NCBI RefSeq assembly: GCF_014358015.1 | Contig: NZ_JACONV010000002.1 | Span: forward strand, 1 to 64,000 | Source: Pseudomonas triticifolii | GTDB taxonomy: Bacteria > Pseudomonadota > Gammaproteobacteria > Pseudomonadales > Pseudomonadaceae | DNA: 64,000 bases | Direction: 5' to 3' | Shown: positions 1 to 8,138 of the stretch, in pieces | Layout: each line of letters opens with the position of its first letter | Numbering within the stretch: the stretch's first letter is position 1 | The notes under the pieces: generated by a model | Seen by the model: the letters and a program-made list of their open reading frames with translations, nothing else | Databases searched by the model: none | What the model was told of the DNA's origin: nothing | Position numbers and translations under genes: made by a program

Positions 1-170
1 CGTGAGTCGAGCGTTAGGCTCACTGAGTCCACAACCTGCGCCACGCTCCCTGCTCACACGCAGTAAAGGGCACGGTCACATTCCGTGGGCGGACCCAACT
101 GATAGCCTTATAAATTGCGACATCCGATATCACCGCACTATCATCGCTGGCTATCGACACGAGAACCGCC

Positions 171-398
171 ATGCTCATCCCCTACGACCAGCTTGAACCT
201 GACACCCTCACCCGCCTGATCGAAGACTTCGTCACGCGCGAAGGCACCGACAATGGTGACGAGACCCCATTGCAGACCCGTGTGCTACGCGTCCGCCATG
301 CGTTGACCAAAGGCCAGGCCGTGATCTTTTTCGACCTGGAAAGCCAGCAGTGTCAGCTGATGCTCAAGCACGACGTGCCCAAGGAATTCTTCGACTGA
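171..398 (+). CDS. YheU family (UPF0270) small protein
   Basis: A 75-residue acidic protein beginning MLIPYDQLEPDTLTRLIEDF, the hallmark N-terminus of the YheU/UPF0270 family found across gammaproteobacteria. The conserved REGTDNG stretch near residues 24-30 and the QAVIFFDLESQQCQL segment also fit. No biochemical function is established for the family. The ATG follows GAACCGCC, so the ribosome binding site is weak. It ends three bases before the stop of the convergent csrA-type gene, so the two share their 3' border with no room for a terminator. Family assignment is confident; role unknown. Confidence 0.9.
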   Translation: MLIPYDQLEPDTLTRLIEDFVTREGTDNGDETPLQTRVLRVRHALTKGQAVIFFDLESQQCQLMLKHDVPKEFFD

Positions 399-401
399 TC
401 G

Positions 402-599
402 TCAGACGGCAGGCGATCCGGACTGCTGCTGTGCCAGCTTGTTGGCGATGCGTCGAAAGACCTCGGCGCGATGGATCTTGATGTCCTTGGGCGCATCGAT
501 CCCCAGCCGGACCTGATTGCCGTTCACACCCAGAATCTGCACGGTAATGTCATCACCGATCGAAAAGGTCTCGCCAATTTCCCGCGTCAGTACAAGCAT
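402..599 (-). CDS. csrA: CsrA/RsmA family RNA-binding post-transcriptional regulator
   Basis: A 65-residue protein with the full CsrA fold sequence: [10 protein letters not shown] at the N-terminus, the [14 protein letters not shown] core and HRAEVFRRI helix. The RNA-contacting residues of the family, Leu4, Arg6 and Arg44, are present. CsrA homodimers bind GGA motifs in hairpins near ribosome binding sites and repress or stabilise mRNAs; in Pseudomonas they control virulence, exopolysaccharide and motility and are titrated by Rsm RNAs. The C-terminal tail ([12 protein letters not shown]) differs from the classic RsmA tail, and pseudomonads carry several paralogues, so this is one of a set. 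It is transcribed alone from the 600-776 gap. Confidence 0.92.
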   Translation of the reverse strand: MLVLTREIGETFSIGDDITVQILGVNGNQVRLGIDAPKDIKIHRAEVFRRIANKLAQQQSGSPAV

Positions 600-776
600 T
601 TGTCGACTCTCTTGTTGTTACAAAAGAGTCAGGGTGCAGCGCAGGACGGGGGGCTTCAATACGGGCATAGCAAATCAGTAACGTCCTGCAAGTGCGCCGG
701 AGCGCACTGACGGAAACGTCCTACCTGCCAGCCAAAATGCAGGAACTTTCACTCCGAACGCGCCGAGCACGCGCTA

Positions 777-1589
777 TCAAAGCGCTTGTCGCGCCTTGGC
801 ACGCATCTTCGCGCACATGACGGTCATCTCGTCGTACATCGCCTCGGGATGCTTGCGCTTCAGGTCCCACGCCATGCGTCCTTCTTCATGAGGCAGGATC
901 ATGAATTCACCTCTGCCGACCTGCTGAAAAATGTGATCGGCGATGTCGCTCGCCGTGATCGGTGATTTCTCCAGCAACCGACCGATCTGTGCCTTCATCG
1001 CAGGCGTGGGCCCACGAAAGGAGTCCAGCAGGTTGGTCTGGAAGAATGACGGGCAGACGACATGCACGCCCACTTCCTGATCGCGCAACTCCACCAACAG
1101 GCTTTCAGACAAAGCCACCACACCGGCCTTGGCCACGTTGTAGTTACTCATGGCCGGCGCCTGCATCAGCGCGGCCATCGAGGCAATATTGATGATCTTG
1201 CCCTTGCTGGCCTGCAGCATCGGCAGGAACGCCTTGCAGCCCTTGACTACGCCCATCAGGTTGATTGCGATCTGCCAGTCCCAGTCTTCCAGCGACAGCT
1301 CATTGAAAAATCCGCCCGAGGCGACACCGGCGTTATTGACAATGATGTCGATGCCACCGAAACGCTCTTCGCAGGCTTGAGCGAACGCGGTCAGCTGGCT
1401 GTAATCGCGCACGTCGCAACGCTGCACGAAACCCTCACCGCCGGCTTCGCGAACCAGACCCAGGGTTTCCTGCAATCCGGCGTCGTTGACGTCCGACAGC
1501 GCCAGACGCCAGCCTTCGCGCGCCCAGCGCAGTGCAATTTCACGGCCCAGACCCGAACCGGCGCCAGTAATCATGATGCGGTTTTGCAT
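777..1589 (-). CDS. Short-chain dehydrogenase/reductase (SDR)
   Basis: A 270-residue classical SDR. Visible are the NAD(P)-binding TGxxxGxG motif (TGAGSGLG, residues 8-15), NNAG, a catalytic Ser in IASMAAL, and YNVAK carrying the catalytic Tyr-Lys pair. The substrate is not evident. The open frame extends upstream, but the ATG at 1589 (MQNRIMITG) is chosen because an AAGG precedes it by about nine bases and the Rossmann fold starts immediately. It is separated from the csrA-type gene by about 180 bases and from the DUF2784 gene by about 100, so it is probably monocistronic. Confidence 0.88.
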   Translation of the reverse strand: MQNRIMITGAGSGLGREIALRWAREGWRLALSDVNDAGLQETLGLVREAGGEGFVQRCDVRDYSQLTAFAQACEERFGGIDIIVNNAGVASGGFFNELSLEDWDWQIAINLMGVVKGCKAFLPMLQASKGKIINIASMAALMQAPAMSNYNVAKAGVVALSESLLVELRDQEVGVHVVCPSFFQTNLLDSFRGPTPAMKAQIGRLLEKSPITASDIADHIFQQVGRGEFMILPHEEGRMAWDLKRKHPEAMYDEMTVMCAKMRAKARQAL

Positions 1590-1692
1590 AGCGGAATGCC
1601 TTGTGGTGTGCAGGAGTGATCCCAGTGTAATCACAGCCGGGGCCGGGCAACCCCAACATCAGAACGCTGAATACCCAGAGCTAACCCGCGTC

Positions 1693-2070
1693 TCATGCAC
1701 GCCTGAGCCTGCGCGCGCCTCGCACCAACAAGACGCCGTAGACCGCCGCGTTAAGCAACACCACGATGCCTCCCAGCCAGAGCTGGATCTGTGGCGTCAG
1801 CGCTGCGGGGTAAATCAGCGGGATGAGGTAGTGCTCAACGAATCCTCCGTCATAGCCCTGCTCGCCTGCCATGGTGCGCAGCGCGTTTTCCAGCGGCGTC
1901 AGCGGACAATACAGGTGCAGGAACTCGACAGCCGCGCCCCATGTGATCGCTGGAATATGCAGCACTGCTGCCCACGGTTTGCGCAGCACGAGCAAACCAC
2001 CCAACAAGACAAACAAAATAAACGCCAGATGAAAAAACACCACAGCATCGGCAGCAAGGCGATAGATCAT
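1693..2070 (-). CDS. DUF2784 family inner-membrane protein
   Basis: A 125-residue protein with about four hydrophobic segments (residues about 9-28, 34-50, 84-100 and 96-115), and the conserved pattern of DUF2784: FHLAFILFVLLGG, then WGAAVEFLHLYCPLTPLEN and YLIPLIYP. Members are small uncharacterised membrane proteins; the paired His and Cys residues inside membrane segments are conserved in the family, function unknown. The start at 2070 follows a GGGA seven bases upstream. Divergently arranged from the DUF3309 gene across a 290-base AT-rich gap. Confidence 0.85.
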   Translation of the reverse strand: MIYRLAADAVVFFHLAFILFVLLGGLLVLRKPWAAVLHIPAITWGAAVEFLHLYCPLTPLENALRTMAGEQGYDGGFVEHYLIPLIYPAALTPQIQLWLGGIVVLLNAAVYGVLLVRGARRLRRA

Positions 2071-2245
2071 GGGTAAGTCCCTAATCGGTCAACGCGAGGG
2101 GCGCGGAGGTTTAACGCCCTCATTAGTTCAATCTTTTATCGGTGTTTCTTGATATATCCAACACTCGAAAAATCGCAAAAAATACCTCCAAACCACTGAT
2201 ATTTAAACAATTTTAAAATTTGTAAGTTTTTATTCTTCATGAGTC

Positions 2246-2273
2246 GAACCTTTCATGATTCGCCGGAGTCGGA
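2246..2273 (+). promoter_or_regulatory. Candidate AlgU (sigma22)-type promoter for the DUF3309 gene
   Basis: GAACCT at 2246-2251 and TCGGA at 2269-2273, separated by 17 bases, resemble the extracytoplasmic sigma AlgU/RpoE pattern GAACTT-N16/17-TCTGA. It sits about 90 bases before the DUF3309 start codon in an otherwise AT-rich 290-base gap between divergent genes. The match is imperfect in both boxes; inference only. Confidence 0.35.
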
Positions 2274-2360
2274 TGTTTCAAGCAGGTAAAAACCAACGCC
2301 TTAGAGCTGAAAGATTTTAACTGCAGGAACTCTAACCGGAATTAAAAGAAGGAACTCATC

Positions 2361-2519
2361 ATGGGCATCGGTACTATTCTAATCATCGTTCTGATTCTGC
2401 TGCTGGTCGGCGGCCTGCCGGTCTTCCCGCACTCGCGCAGCTGGGGCTACGGTCCGTCGGGCGTGATCGGTACGATCCTGATCATTCTGCTGATTCTGGT
2501 ATTGCTCGGCAGAATATAA
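2361..2519 (+). CDS. DUF3309 family 52-residue hydrophobic peptide
   Basis: A 52-residue protein, MGIGTILIIVLILLLVGG at the N-terminus and a second hydrophobic segment GTILIILLILVLLGRI at the C-terminus, linked by the DUF3309 signature around PVFPHSRSWGYGPSG. The two segments are close copies of each other in protein and DNA (IGTILII...), pointing to an internal duplication. Expected to be a two-helix membrane peptide; such small proteins are common in pseudomonads and no function is known. The ATG is preceded by GAAGGA with good spacing, and a strong terminator follows 11 bases after the stop. Too short for many gene finders. Confidence 0.85.
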   Translation: MGIGTILIIVLILLLVGGLPVFPHSRSWGYGPSGVIGTILIILLILVLLGRI

Positions 2520-2530
2520 CGTTCCGCCCA

Positions 2531-2560
2531 AAGCCCCGCTCTTGCAAGCGGGGCTTTTTA
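2531..2560 (+). terminator. Rho-independent terminator after DUF3309 gene
   Basis: Ten-base perfect stem AAGCCCCGCT / AGCGGGGCTT with a six-base loop, followed by TTTA. Confidence 0.85.
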
Positions 2561-2565
2561 TTGGA

Positions 2566-2595
2566 CAAAAAAAAGCAGCCCGAGGGCTGCTTTTC
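2566..2595 (-). terminator. Rho-independent terminator of the yjcH-actP operon
   Basis: On the minus strand the stem AAAAGCAGCCC / GGGCTGCTTTT is followed by a run of eight T (the A-run at 2567-2574). It lies 17 bases after the actP stop. Confidence 0.85.
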
Positions 2596-2611
2596 TCATG
2601 CTGCGTATCGC

Positions 2612-4270
2612 TTAGTGTGACACCGCACCGCTGGCACCCAGGCCAGTCTGCGAGCGTACGAACTGCGGGTAGAACAAGGCGCGCTCGCCCTCTGCCGCTT
2701 TCGACTTGTCGGTGATGGAGAAGAACCAGATACCCACGAAGGCAATGGCGATGGAGAACAGCGCCGGGTATTCGTAAGGGAAGATGGGTTTCGGGTTGTG
2801 CAGGATCTGCACCCAGATGGTAGGACCAAGCACCATCAGCACGACAGCGCTGATCAACCCCATCCAGCCGCCGATCATGGCGCCACGGGTCGTCAGGTTT
2901 TTCCAGTACATGGAAAGCAGCAGGATCGGGAAGTTGCAGCTCGCCGCTACCGAGAACGCCAGGCCAACCATGAACGCGATGTTCTGGCTTTCGAAGGCGA
3001 TGCCCAGCAGGATGGCCACGACCGCCAGAGCGATGGTGGTGATCTTCGAGATGCGAATCTCATCCTTCTCGTTGGCCTTGCCTGCCTTGATCACGCTGGC
3101 GTACAGGTCGTGAGACACCGCCGATGCACCGGCGAGGGTCAAACCGGCTACAACGGCCAGGATGGTCGCAAACGCAACCGCCGAGATGAAGCCCAGGAAC
3201 AGACTGCCACCCACTGCGTCTGCCAGGTGAACCGCCGCCATGTTGTTACCACCCAACAGCGCACCGGCCGCGTCCTTGAACATCGGGTTGGTGCTGACCA
3301 GCAGGATCGCGCCGAAACCGATGATGAAGGTCAGGATGTAGAAGTAGCCGATGAAGCCAGTGGCGTAGAGCACCGACTTACGGGCTTCCTTGGCATCGCT
3401 CACGGTGAAGAAGCGCATCAGGATGTGAGGCAGACCTGCAGTACCGAACATCAGGGCCAGGCCCAGCGAGAATGCCGAGATCGGGTCTTTCACCAGCCCG
3501 CCGGGGCTCATGATTGCCTCACCTTTAGGGTGAACCTTGATGGCCTCAGAGAACAATACGTTGAAGTCGAAGTTGACGTGCTTCATCACCATCAGCGCCA
3601 TGAACGAGGCACCGGACAGCAGCATCACTGCCTTGATGATTTGTACCCAGGTGGTTGCCAGCATGCCGCCGAACAGCACGTACAGGCACATCAGGATACC
3701 GACCAGTATCACCGCGACGGTGTAATCCAGACCGAACAACAGTTGGATCAGCTTGCCGGCACCCACCATCTGGGCAATCAGGTAGAACGCAACCACGACC
3801 AGCGAACCGCAGGCCGACAGGGTACGAATCTCTTTTTGCTTGAGGCGATAGGAGGCCACGTCGGCAAAGGTGTACTTGCCCAGGTTACGCAGGCGCTCGG
3901 CGATCAGGAACAGAATGATCGGCCAACCCACCAGAAAGCCGATCGAGTAGATCAGGCCATCGTAGCCGGAGGTGTATACCAGCGCGGAAATACCCAGGAA
4001 GGACGCCGCCGACATGTAGTCGCCTGCGATGGCCAGACCGTTCTGAAAGCCCGTGATCTTGCCGCCTGCCGAATAGTAGTCCGATGCTGTCTTGTTTTTC
4101 TTCGAGGCCCAGTAGGTGATGTAGAGCGTAAACCCGACGAACGCCAGGAACATCACGATCGCCGAAACGTTCAAGGGTTGTTTCTGAACCGCCCCGGTCA
4201 GGGCATCTGCCGCCATAAGGGCCGGCGCACATACAGAAAGGCCAATGGCCAGAGATAGACGACGGATCAT
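2612..4270 (-). CDS. actP: Cation/acetate symporter ActP (sodium:solute symporter family)
   Basis: A 552-residue SLC5/SSS transporter that imports acetate and other short carboxylates with a cation. It begins with a cleavable-looking signal ([22 protein letters not shown]) as in E. coli ActP, then about 13 membrane helices; SSS-family stretches [21 protein letters not shown] and [15 protein letters not shown] are visible. Length matches the family (about 549-552). The start at 4270 overlaps the stop of the upstream DUF485 gene by 4 bases (ATGA), so translation is coupled. In the same frame the reading frame stays open further upstream, but that part is antisense to nothing and overlaps yjcH, so it was not used. 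Acetate permease operons are usually controlled by the CrbS/MxtR sensor, a homologue of which lies at 38.8 kb. Confidence 0.95.
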   Translation of the reverse strand: MIRRLSLAIGLSVCAPALMAADALTGAVQKQPLNVSAIVMFLAFVGFTLYITYWASKKNKTASDYYSAGGKITGFQNGLAIAGDYMSAASFLGISALVYTSGYDGLIYSIGFLVGWPIILFLIAERLRNLGKYTFADVASYRLKQKEIRTLSACGSLVVVAFYLIAQMVGAGKLIQLLFGLDYTVAVILVGILMCLYVLFGGMLATTWVQIIKAVMLLSGASFMALMVMKHVNFDFNVLFSEAIKVHPKGEAIMSPGGLVKDPISAFSLGLALMFGTAGLPHILMRFFTVSDAKEARKSVLYATGFIGYFYILTFIIGFGAILLVSTNPMFKDAAGALLGGNNMAAVHLADAVGGSLFLGFISAVAFATILAVVAGLTLAGASAVSHDLYASVIKAGKANEKDEIRISKITTIALAVVAILLGIAFESQNIAFMVGLAFSVAASCNFPILLLSMYWKNLTTRGAMIGGWMGLISAVVLMVLGPTIWVQILHNPKPIFPYEYPALFSIAIAFVGIWFFSITDKSKAAEGERALFYPQFVRSQTGLGASGAVSH

Positions 4271-4578
4271 TGCTGAGCCTCCTTGAGAATCGCATTGTTC
4301 AGGTCGTCGAACTCGCCATTGGCGCGGCGCACGTAAATGGCGGTCAGGATGAATGCCGAAATAATCAGCCCCACCCCGATCGGCATTCCCCAAGTAATAG
4401 AAGAGGTCGCGCTCAGTTTGGCACCCAGGATATGTGGCCCATACGCAATCATCAGGATGAATGCAGCGTAAAGTCCAAGCATGATCGCCGAGAGAGTCCA
4501 GGCGAAACGCTCTCTCTTGGAAACCAGCTCCTTGAAACGCGGGCTGTTTTGAATCGAGAGGTAAATGCTGTCGTTCAT
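4267..4578 (-). CDS. yjcH: DUF485 membrane protein YjcH, partner of ActP
   Basis: A 103-residue DUF485 protein with an N-terminal cytoplasmic region ([16 protein letters not shown]) and two membrane helices around residues 28-48 and 64-84. It is encoded immediately upstream of actP in most gammaproteobacteria and is co-transcribed with it. Its ribosome binding site GAGG is followed by ACAAAAACA directly before the ATG, an A-rich element of the kind bound by Hfq/Crc in carbon catabolite repression. That element is visible in the sequence; its use is inference. Confidence 0.93.
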   Translation of the reverse strand: MNDSIYLSIQNSPRFKELVSKRERFAWTLSAIMLGLYAAFILMIAYGPHILGAKLSATSSITWGMPIGVGLIISAFILTAIYVRRANGEFDDLNNAILKEAQQ

Positions 4579-4591
4579 TGTTTTTGTCCTC
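4578..4591 (-). promoter_or_regulatory. Candidate Hfq/Crc (CA-motif) site at the yjcH ribosome binding site
   Basis: Reading the minus strand, GAGGACAAAAACAATG places an AANAANAA element (AAAAACAA) between the Shine-Dalgarno and start codon of yjcH. Hfq with Crc blocks translation at such sites in Pseudomonas when preferred carbon sources are present. Sequence match is clear; function is inferred. Confidence 0.5.
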
Positions 4592-4751
4592 GCAGCACAG
4601 ATGAGATGTCACGTATTCCACTTTAGTCAGGTCCGGCGCGCACTCCAGACGACCTTAGTATTAGAACGACATTAGCCGTGGATTCGCGATGCTGCACCGG
4701 ATCGTGAATCTTCCACCTCGCAGATACTTGAAAACAGGGATACCTGAAACG

Positions 4752-4786
4752 CAAAAAGCCGTCTGGCAATAACGCCAGACGGCCTT
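4752..4786 (-). terminator. Rho-independent terminator of the betaine-binding protein gene
   Basis: Minus-strand stem GCCGTCTGGC / GCCAGACGGC with a short loop, followed by TTTTTGC; 29 bases past the stop codon. Confidence 0.85.
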
Positions 4787-4814
4787 GTAAGCATTGAAAA
4801 AGACGCGTCAGGTG

Positions 4815-5669
4815 TTACTTGGCGGTCCATTCGGCAACGCGGTCAGGGTGCTTGGCTACCCATTCCTTGGCAGCAGCCTCAGGCTTCGCGCCGTCCTGGA
4901 TAGCCAGCATGACCTCACCAATTTCGTCCTTCGACGCCCACTGGAACTTCTTCAGAAACGCCACAACGTCAGGCGCTTTCTTCTCAAGGCCCAGGCTTGC
5001 AACGTTGTCGACTGTTTCAGCAGCGCCGTAAACACCCTTTGGATCTTCCAGGAAGCGCAGTTTCCACTTCGCAAACATCCAGTGCGGCACCCAGCCGGTC
5101 ACGGCAATGGATTCGTTACGTTTTTCGGCCCGGGTCAGCTCGGCAATCATGCCTGCGCCAGAACTGGCCTGCAGCTTGTAGCCGTCCAGTCCATAGTCCT
5201 TGATGGCCTGATCGGTCTTGATCATGACGCCTGAGCCTGCATCGATGCCGGTGATCTTCTTCTTGAAGGAATCATCGGTCTTGAGGTCTTCGATGGATTT
5301 GGCTTTCACGTATTCCGGCACGATAAGGCCGATCTTGGCATCCTTGAAGTTGGGTCCGTAGTTGACGACCTGATCCTTGTATTTGGTGTAGTACTCGCCG
5401 TGAGTACCCGGCAACCAGGCGGACAACATCATGTCCAGCTTGTCGGTGGCCACGGCCTGCCACATGATCCCGGCCGCAACCGATTGCAGCTTGACGTCAT
5501 AACCCAGCTTTTGTTTGAGCACTTCGGATGCCACGAAGGTGGTGGCCACGCTGTCGGACCAGCCTTCTACATAGCCAATGGTCAGCGTCTTGGTTTCAGC
5601 AAGGGCCAGCGTGGAGCTGACAGCAAGTACCAGAGCGGCACCCGCCCCCAGGATTTTTCGCATCTTCAT
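4815..5669 (-). CDS. betX: Glycine betaine/choline-type ABC substrate-binding protein (BetX-like)
   Basis: A 284-residue periplasmic OpuAC-family binding protein with a signal peptide (MKMRKILGAGAALVLAV... cut near LALA-ET). The mature part starts TLTIGYVEGWSDS and has the aromatic and loop pattern of quaternary-amine binders (YVEGW, LSAWLPGTHGEYY, VTGWVPHWMF), where Trp and Tyr residues box a trimethylammonium group. There is no adjacent permease or ATPase gene, so it must supply a transporter encoded elsewhere. In P. aeruginosa the orthologous position beside yjcH-actP is occupied by betX, which supports the name. The ATG at 5669 is preferred over an upstream one at 5711 because GGGGAAG lies just before it and the signal peptide then begins correctly. 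Confidence 0.85.
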   Translation of the reverse strand: MKMRKILGAGAALVLAVSSTLALAETKTLTIGYVEGWSDSVATTFVASEVLKQKLGYDVKLQSVAAGIMWQAVATDKLDMMLSAWLPGTHGEYYTKYKDQVVNYGPNFKDAKIGLIVPEYVKAKSIEDLKTDDSFKKKITGIDAGSGVMIKTDQAIKDYGLDGYKLQASSGAGMIAELTRAEKRNESIAVTGWVPHWMFAKWKLRFLEDPKGVYGAAETVDNVASLGLEKKAPDVVAFLKKFQWASKDEIGEVMLAIQDGAKPEAAAKEWVAKHPDRVAEWTAK

Positions 5670-5711
5670 CGTCACTTCCCCGGAAGTCCTGCACCGACGG
5701 TTGTCGGGCAT

Positions 5712-6021
5712 GGATAACGTTGTTTTTCAAGACCGCCTGTATGTCCGGCTTTGGGGCACACGGCGACCTTCACGCTTTGATCGGTCCTGCGCGCAATGTC
5801 ACGCACCGCGACGCCACCTTGATAATCAACCTGCACAGGGTTGCGACATGCTCTGCCTGCGACACTTGAACAACGGGAAACGACATCAACAAGCCATCAG
5901 CGACATGGGTGGCAAAAAAAACCCGAAATTCCGTCTGGATCTTGCATGTCGGCAAAAAACGCGGCGCTTGACTGCAGACGTCAACCAACGATGACGTGTC
6001 ATGTTGAGCCGGAAACAGGAT
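5712..6021. other. Intergenic DNA upstream of the crcX-like RNA, no gene seen
   Basis: Short frames are present here (for example 5770-5988 minus) but none has a recognisable product, ribosome binding site or codon pattern like the neighbours. The stretch probably holds the betX promoter and the distal control region of the sigma54 promoter at 6145. Confidence 0.5.
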
Positions 6022-6064
6022 GTGTTACCGCGCCCGGCTGGAGCATGACTGTTTCGGGTAACAC
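6022..6064 (+). promoter_or_regulatory. Inverted-repeat enhancer-like site upstream of the sigma54 promoter
   Basis: A perfect 8-base inverted repeat, GTGTTACC at 6022-6029 and GGTAACAC at 6057-6064, separated by 27 bases and centred about 128 bases before the predicted transcription start at 6171. Position and symmetry suit a bacterial enhancer-binding protein. Crc-sequestering RNAs are activated by CbrB with sigma54, so CbrB is the expected ligand; I recall TGTTAC-type half sites for CbrB but could not check this. Confidence 0.55.
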
Positions 6065-6144
6065 GGAAACAATCTGACATGCGTCGCGCCTGTCTCGCAC
6101 ATCGAATTTTTTATAAGCAATTGATTTATATAGATTTTAAAAAG

Positions 6145-6161
6145 TTGGCACGCCTTCTGCT
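6145..6161 (+). promoter_or_regulatory. Sigma54 (RpoN) promoter of the crcX-like RNA
   Basis: TTGGCACGCCTTCTGCT matches the -24/-12 consensus YTGGCACGNNNNTTGCW at all but one position, with the invariant GG (6147-6148) and GC (6159-6160) correctly spaced. Transcription would start near G6171. Confidence 0.88.
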
Positions 6162-6170
6162 ATCTCTCCT

Positions 6171-6560
6171 GCACAACAAAAACAAGAAATGTGCATCAAC
6201 CCAATAAGAACAAGACGTAACGGCTCTGACATAACAAGAACAACACGGACAGAGACGCAGCTAACAGATTTTTTTGGAGTGGATCAGCTTTACAGGGACT
6301 TCTCCTACTGAGGCCCCGCGATCGGACAGAGAACAATAAAACTACCCCAAGGTAGCGCCAGAACCGGTTGGACCATGATGTTGTGCAGACAGGTGGTTAA
6401 AGTGAATCAGCGCTCAAAAAAATACGTTTGCTCTTGACCCCGGATGGGGGTCGCACAAAAACGCTGTAAAGGGTCTGGCACCAAAAACAACAATAGCCAC
6501 CCTATAACAATAAAAAGAGCACGCAAAACACACTAGAAGGAGAGCCTCGGCTCTCCTTTG
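6171..6560 (+). ncRNA. crcX: CrcX/CrcY/CrcZ-family RNA that sequesters Hfq/Crc
   Basis: A predicted RNA of about 390 nt starting GCACAACAAAAACAAG, nearly the same opening as I recall for CrcZ. It carries six A-rich clusters of the AANAANAA type: near 6172, 6200, 6233, 6330, 6482 and 6506 (for instance AAAAACAACAATA and AACAATAAAAAG). It ends in a hairpin GGAGAGCC / GGCTCTCC followed by TTT. These RNAs are decoys that remove Hfq/Crc from target mRNAs when good carbon sources run out, and are transcribed by CbrAB and sigma54, in line with the promoter seen at 6145. The region has no credible reading frame. The crcX name rather than crcY is by inference that P. syringae carries CrcZ plus CrcX; crcZ itself normally lies between cbrB and pcnB, not here. 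Confidence 0.85.
6537..6560 (+). terminator. Terminator of the crcX-like RNA
   Basis: AAGGAGAGCC TC GGCTCTCCTTT: eight-base stem plus a short T-run. It sets the 3' end of the RNA. Confidence 0.8.
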
Positions 6561-6839
6561 TGCTGTCTGCCTGTCAGGCCTGCGCTCTGTCTCCAGTAAC
6601 GCCCCCGCCCCTACGGCATTGCCCGCCTGCTCTATAGGTGCGAGACACGGTCACCTCAGTTAGACGTTAAAAACCGGTCAGACGTAAAAAAACGCACAGA
6701 TGTGCATTGCGAAATCCACAGAACGTGTATTGTTCCGTCAGGTTTACAAAGGTTCTTCCGGCAATGCGGCACTTTGGCACTATCCCGGTGGTCATAGCCT
6801 GCGTACCTCATCAGCACTTCTTTCCCAAGGGATTTAGTC

Positions 6840-8138
6840 ATGCTCCGTTTTCTGCGCTTCGCTACCGTTCTCGGTGGCCTGTGTTTAAGTGCGTCCGCTC
6901 TGGCGACCAATGTCGACCCCGCTACCTATGGCTACCCGCTGACTAACCCGTTTGAAGCAACCATTGCTACAACGCCACCCGACTTGCGTCCTGACCTGCC
7001 TGACGATGAAGACATCGATCAGGATGTCTACACGCTCAACTTGCATCCTGAGCGTGAATTCACGCTGCCCGACAACTTCTGGGCTGTGAAGAAACTGCAC
7101 TACCGCCTGGCCAAACAGGATCACGCTGCGCCGCTGATCTTCCTGATTGCAGGCACCGGCGCGCCTTACAACAGCACCATCAATGAATTCCTGAAAAAGC
7201 TGTATTACGGCGCGGGCTACCATGTTGTGCAGTTGTCGTCGCCCACCAGCTACGACTTCATGAGTTCGGCTTCGCGCTTCGCCACGCCCGGCATTTCCAA
7301 GGATGACGCAGAAGACCTTTATCGGGTCATGCAGGCCATCCGTGCCCAGCAGGCCCAGTTGCCTGTGACTGACTATTACCTGACCGGTTACAGCCTTGGC
7401 GCACTCAATGCTGCGTTCGTCAGCCAACTGGACGAAACCCGACGCAGCTTCAACTTCAAGAAAGTGCTGCTGCTCAACCCGCCAGTCAATCTGTACACCT
7501 CGATCAGCAACCTCGACAAGCTGGTGCAAACCAACGTCAAAGGCATCAACAACACCACGACCTTCTATGAACTGGTATTGGCCAAGCTGACGCGTTACTT
7601 CCGGCAAAAGGGTTACATCGACCTTAACGACGCTCTGCTGTTCGACTTTCAACAGTCCAAGCAGCACCTGACCAATGAACAGATGGCAATGCTGATCGGC
7701 ACCTCGTTCCGCTTCTCGTCGGCCGACATCGCGTTCACTTCAGACCTGATCAACCGTCGCGGCCTGATTACGCCGCCCAAGTTTCCGATCACTGAGGGCA
7801 CCAGCCTGACCCCTTTCCTCAAGCGCGCGCTGCAGTGCGACTTCGACTGCTACCTGACCGAGCAAGTGATCCCGATGTGGCGTGCCCGCACCGACGGTGG
7901 CAGCCTGCTGCAACTGGTGGATCAGGTCAGCCTGTATGCACTCAAGGATTACCTGCACAGCAACACCAAAATCGCAGTCATGCACAACGCAGACGACGTG
8001 ATTCTGGGCTCCGGTGACCTGGGCTTCCTGCGCAAGACTTTCGGCGATCGCCTGACCGTTTACCCTTACGGCGGCCATTGCGGCAACATCAATTACCGCG
8101 TCAACAGCGACGCCATGCTGGAGTTCTTCCGTGGCTAA
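6840..8138 (+). CDS. Exported alpha/beta-fold serine hydrolase
   Basis: A 432-residue protein with a signal peptide (MLRFLRFATVLGGLCLSASALA). It has the alpha/beta hydrolase nucleophile elbow GYSLG with Ser185, a probable acid in the HNADD segment (Asp385/386) and His413 in YGGHCGN, in the right order for a catalytic triad. The oxyanion-side segment FLIAGTGAPYNS also fits. Substrate is unknown; expected to act in the periplasm. It overlaps the next gene, an MlaA-like protein, by 8 bases, so the two are translationally coupled and probably act on the same envelope lipid. Start ATG at 6840 has AAGGGA seven bases ahead. Confidence 0.82.
   Translation: MLRFLRFATVLGGLCLSASALATNVDPATYGYPLTNPFEATIATTPPDLRPDLPDDEDIDQDVYTLNLHPEREFTLPDNFWAVKKLHYRLAKQDHAAPLIFLIAGTGAPYNSTINEFLKKLYYGAGYHVVQLSSPTSYDFMSSASRFATPGISKDDAEDLYRVMQAIRAQQAQLPVTDYYLTGYSLGALNAAFVSQLDETRRSFNFKKVLLLNPPVNLYTSISNLDKLVQTNVKGINNTTTFYELVLAKLTRYFRQKGYIDLNDALLFDFQQSKQHLTNEQMAMLIGTSFRFSSADIAFTSDLINRRGLITPPKFPITEGTSLTPFLKRALQCDFDCYLTEQVIPMWRARTDGGSLLQLVDQVSLYALKDYLHSNTKIAVMHNADDVILGSGDLGFLRKTFGDRLTVYPYGGHCGNINYRVNSDAMLEFFRG

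Noticed and set aside
2..196. 64-residue frame at the left edge
   Set aside because: No ribosome binding site, no family resemblance and it overlaps the start of the well-supported YheU-type gene in another frame.
2798..4258. Long plus-strand frame (486 codons) opposite actP
   Set aside because: Composition is His/Gln/Arg/Asp-rich as expected for the antisense of a GC-rich hydrophobic gene; no start site; actP on the other strand is a clear family member.
5770..6080. Short frames on both strands between betX and the crcX-like RNA
   Set aside because: No recognisable products or ribosome binding sites; the area is better explained by promoter elements.
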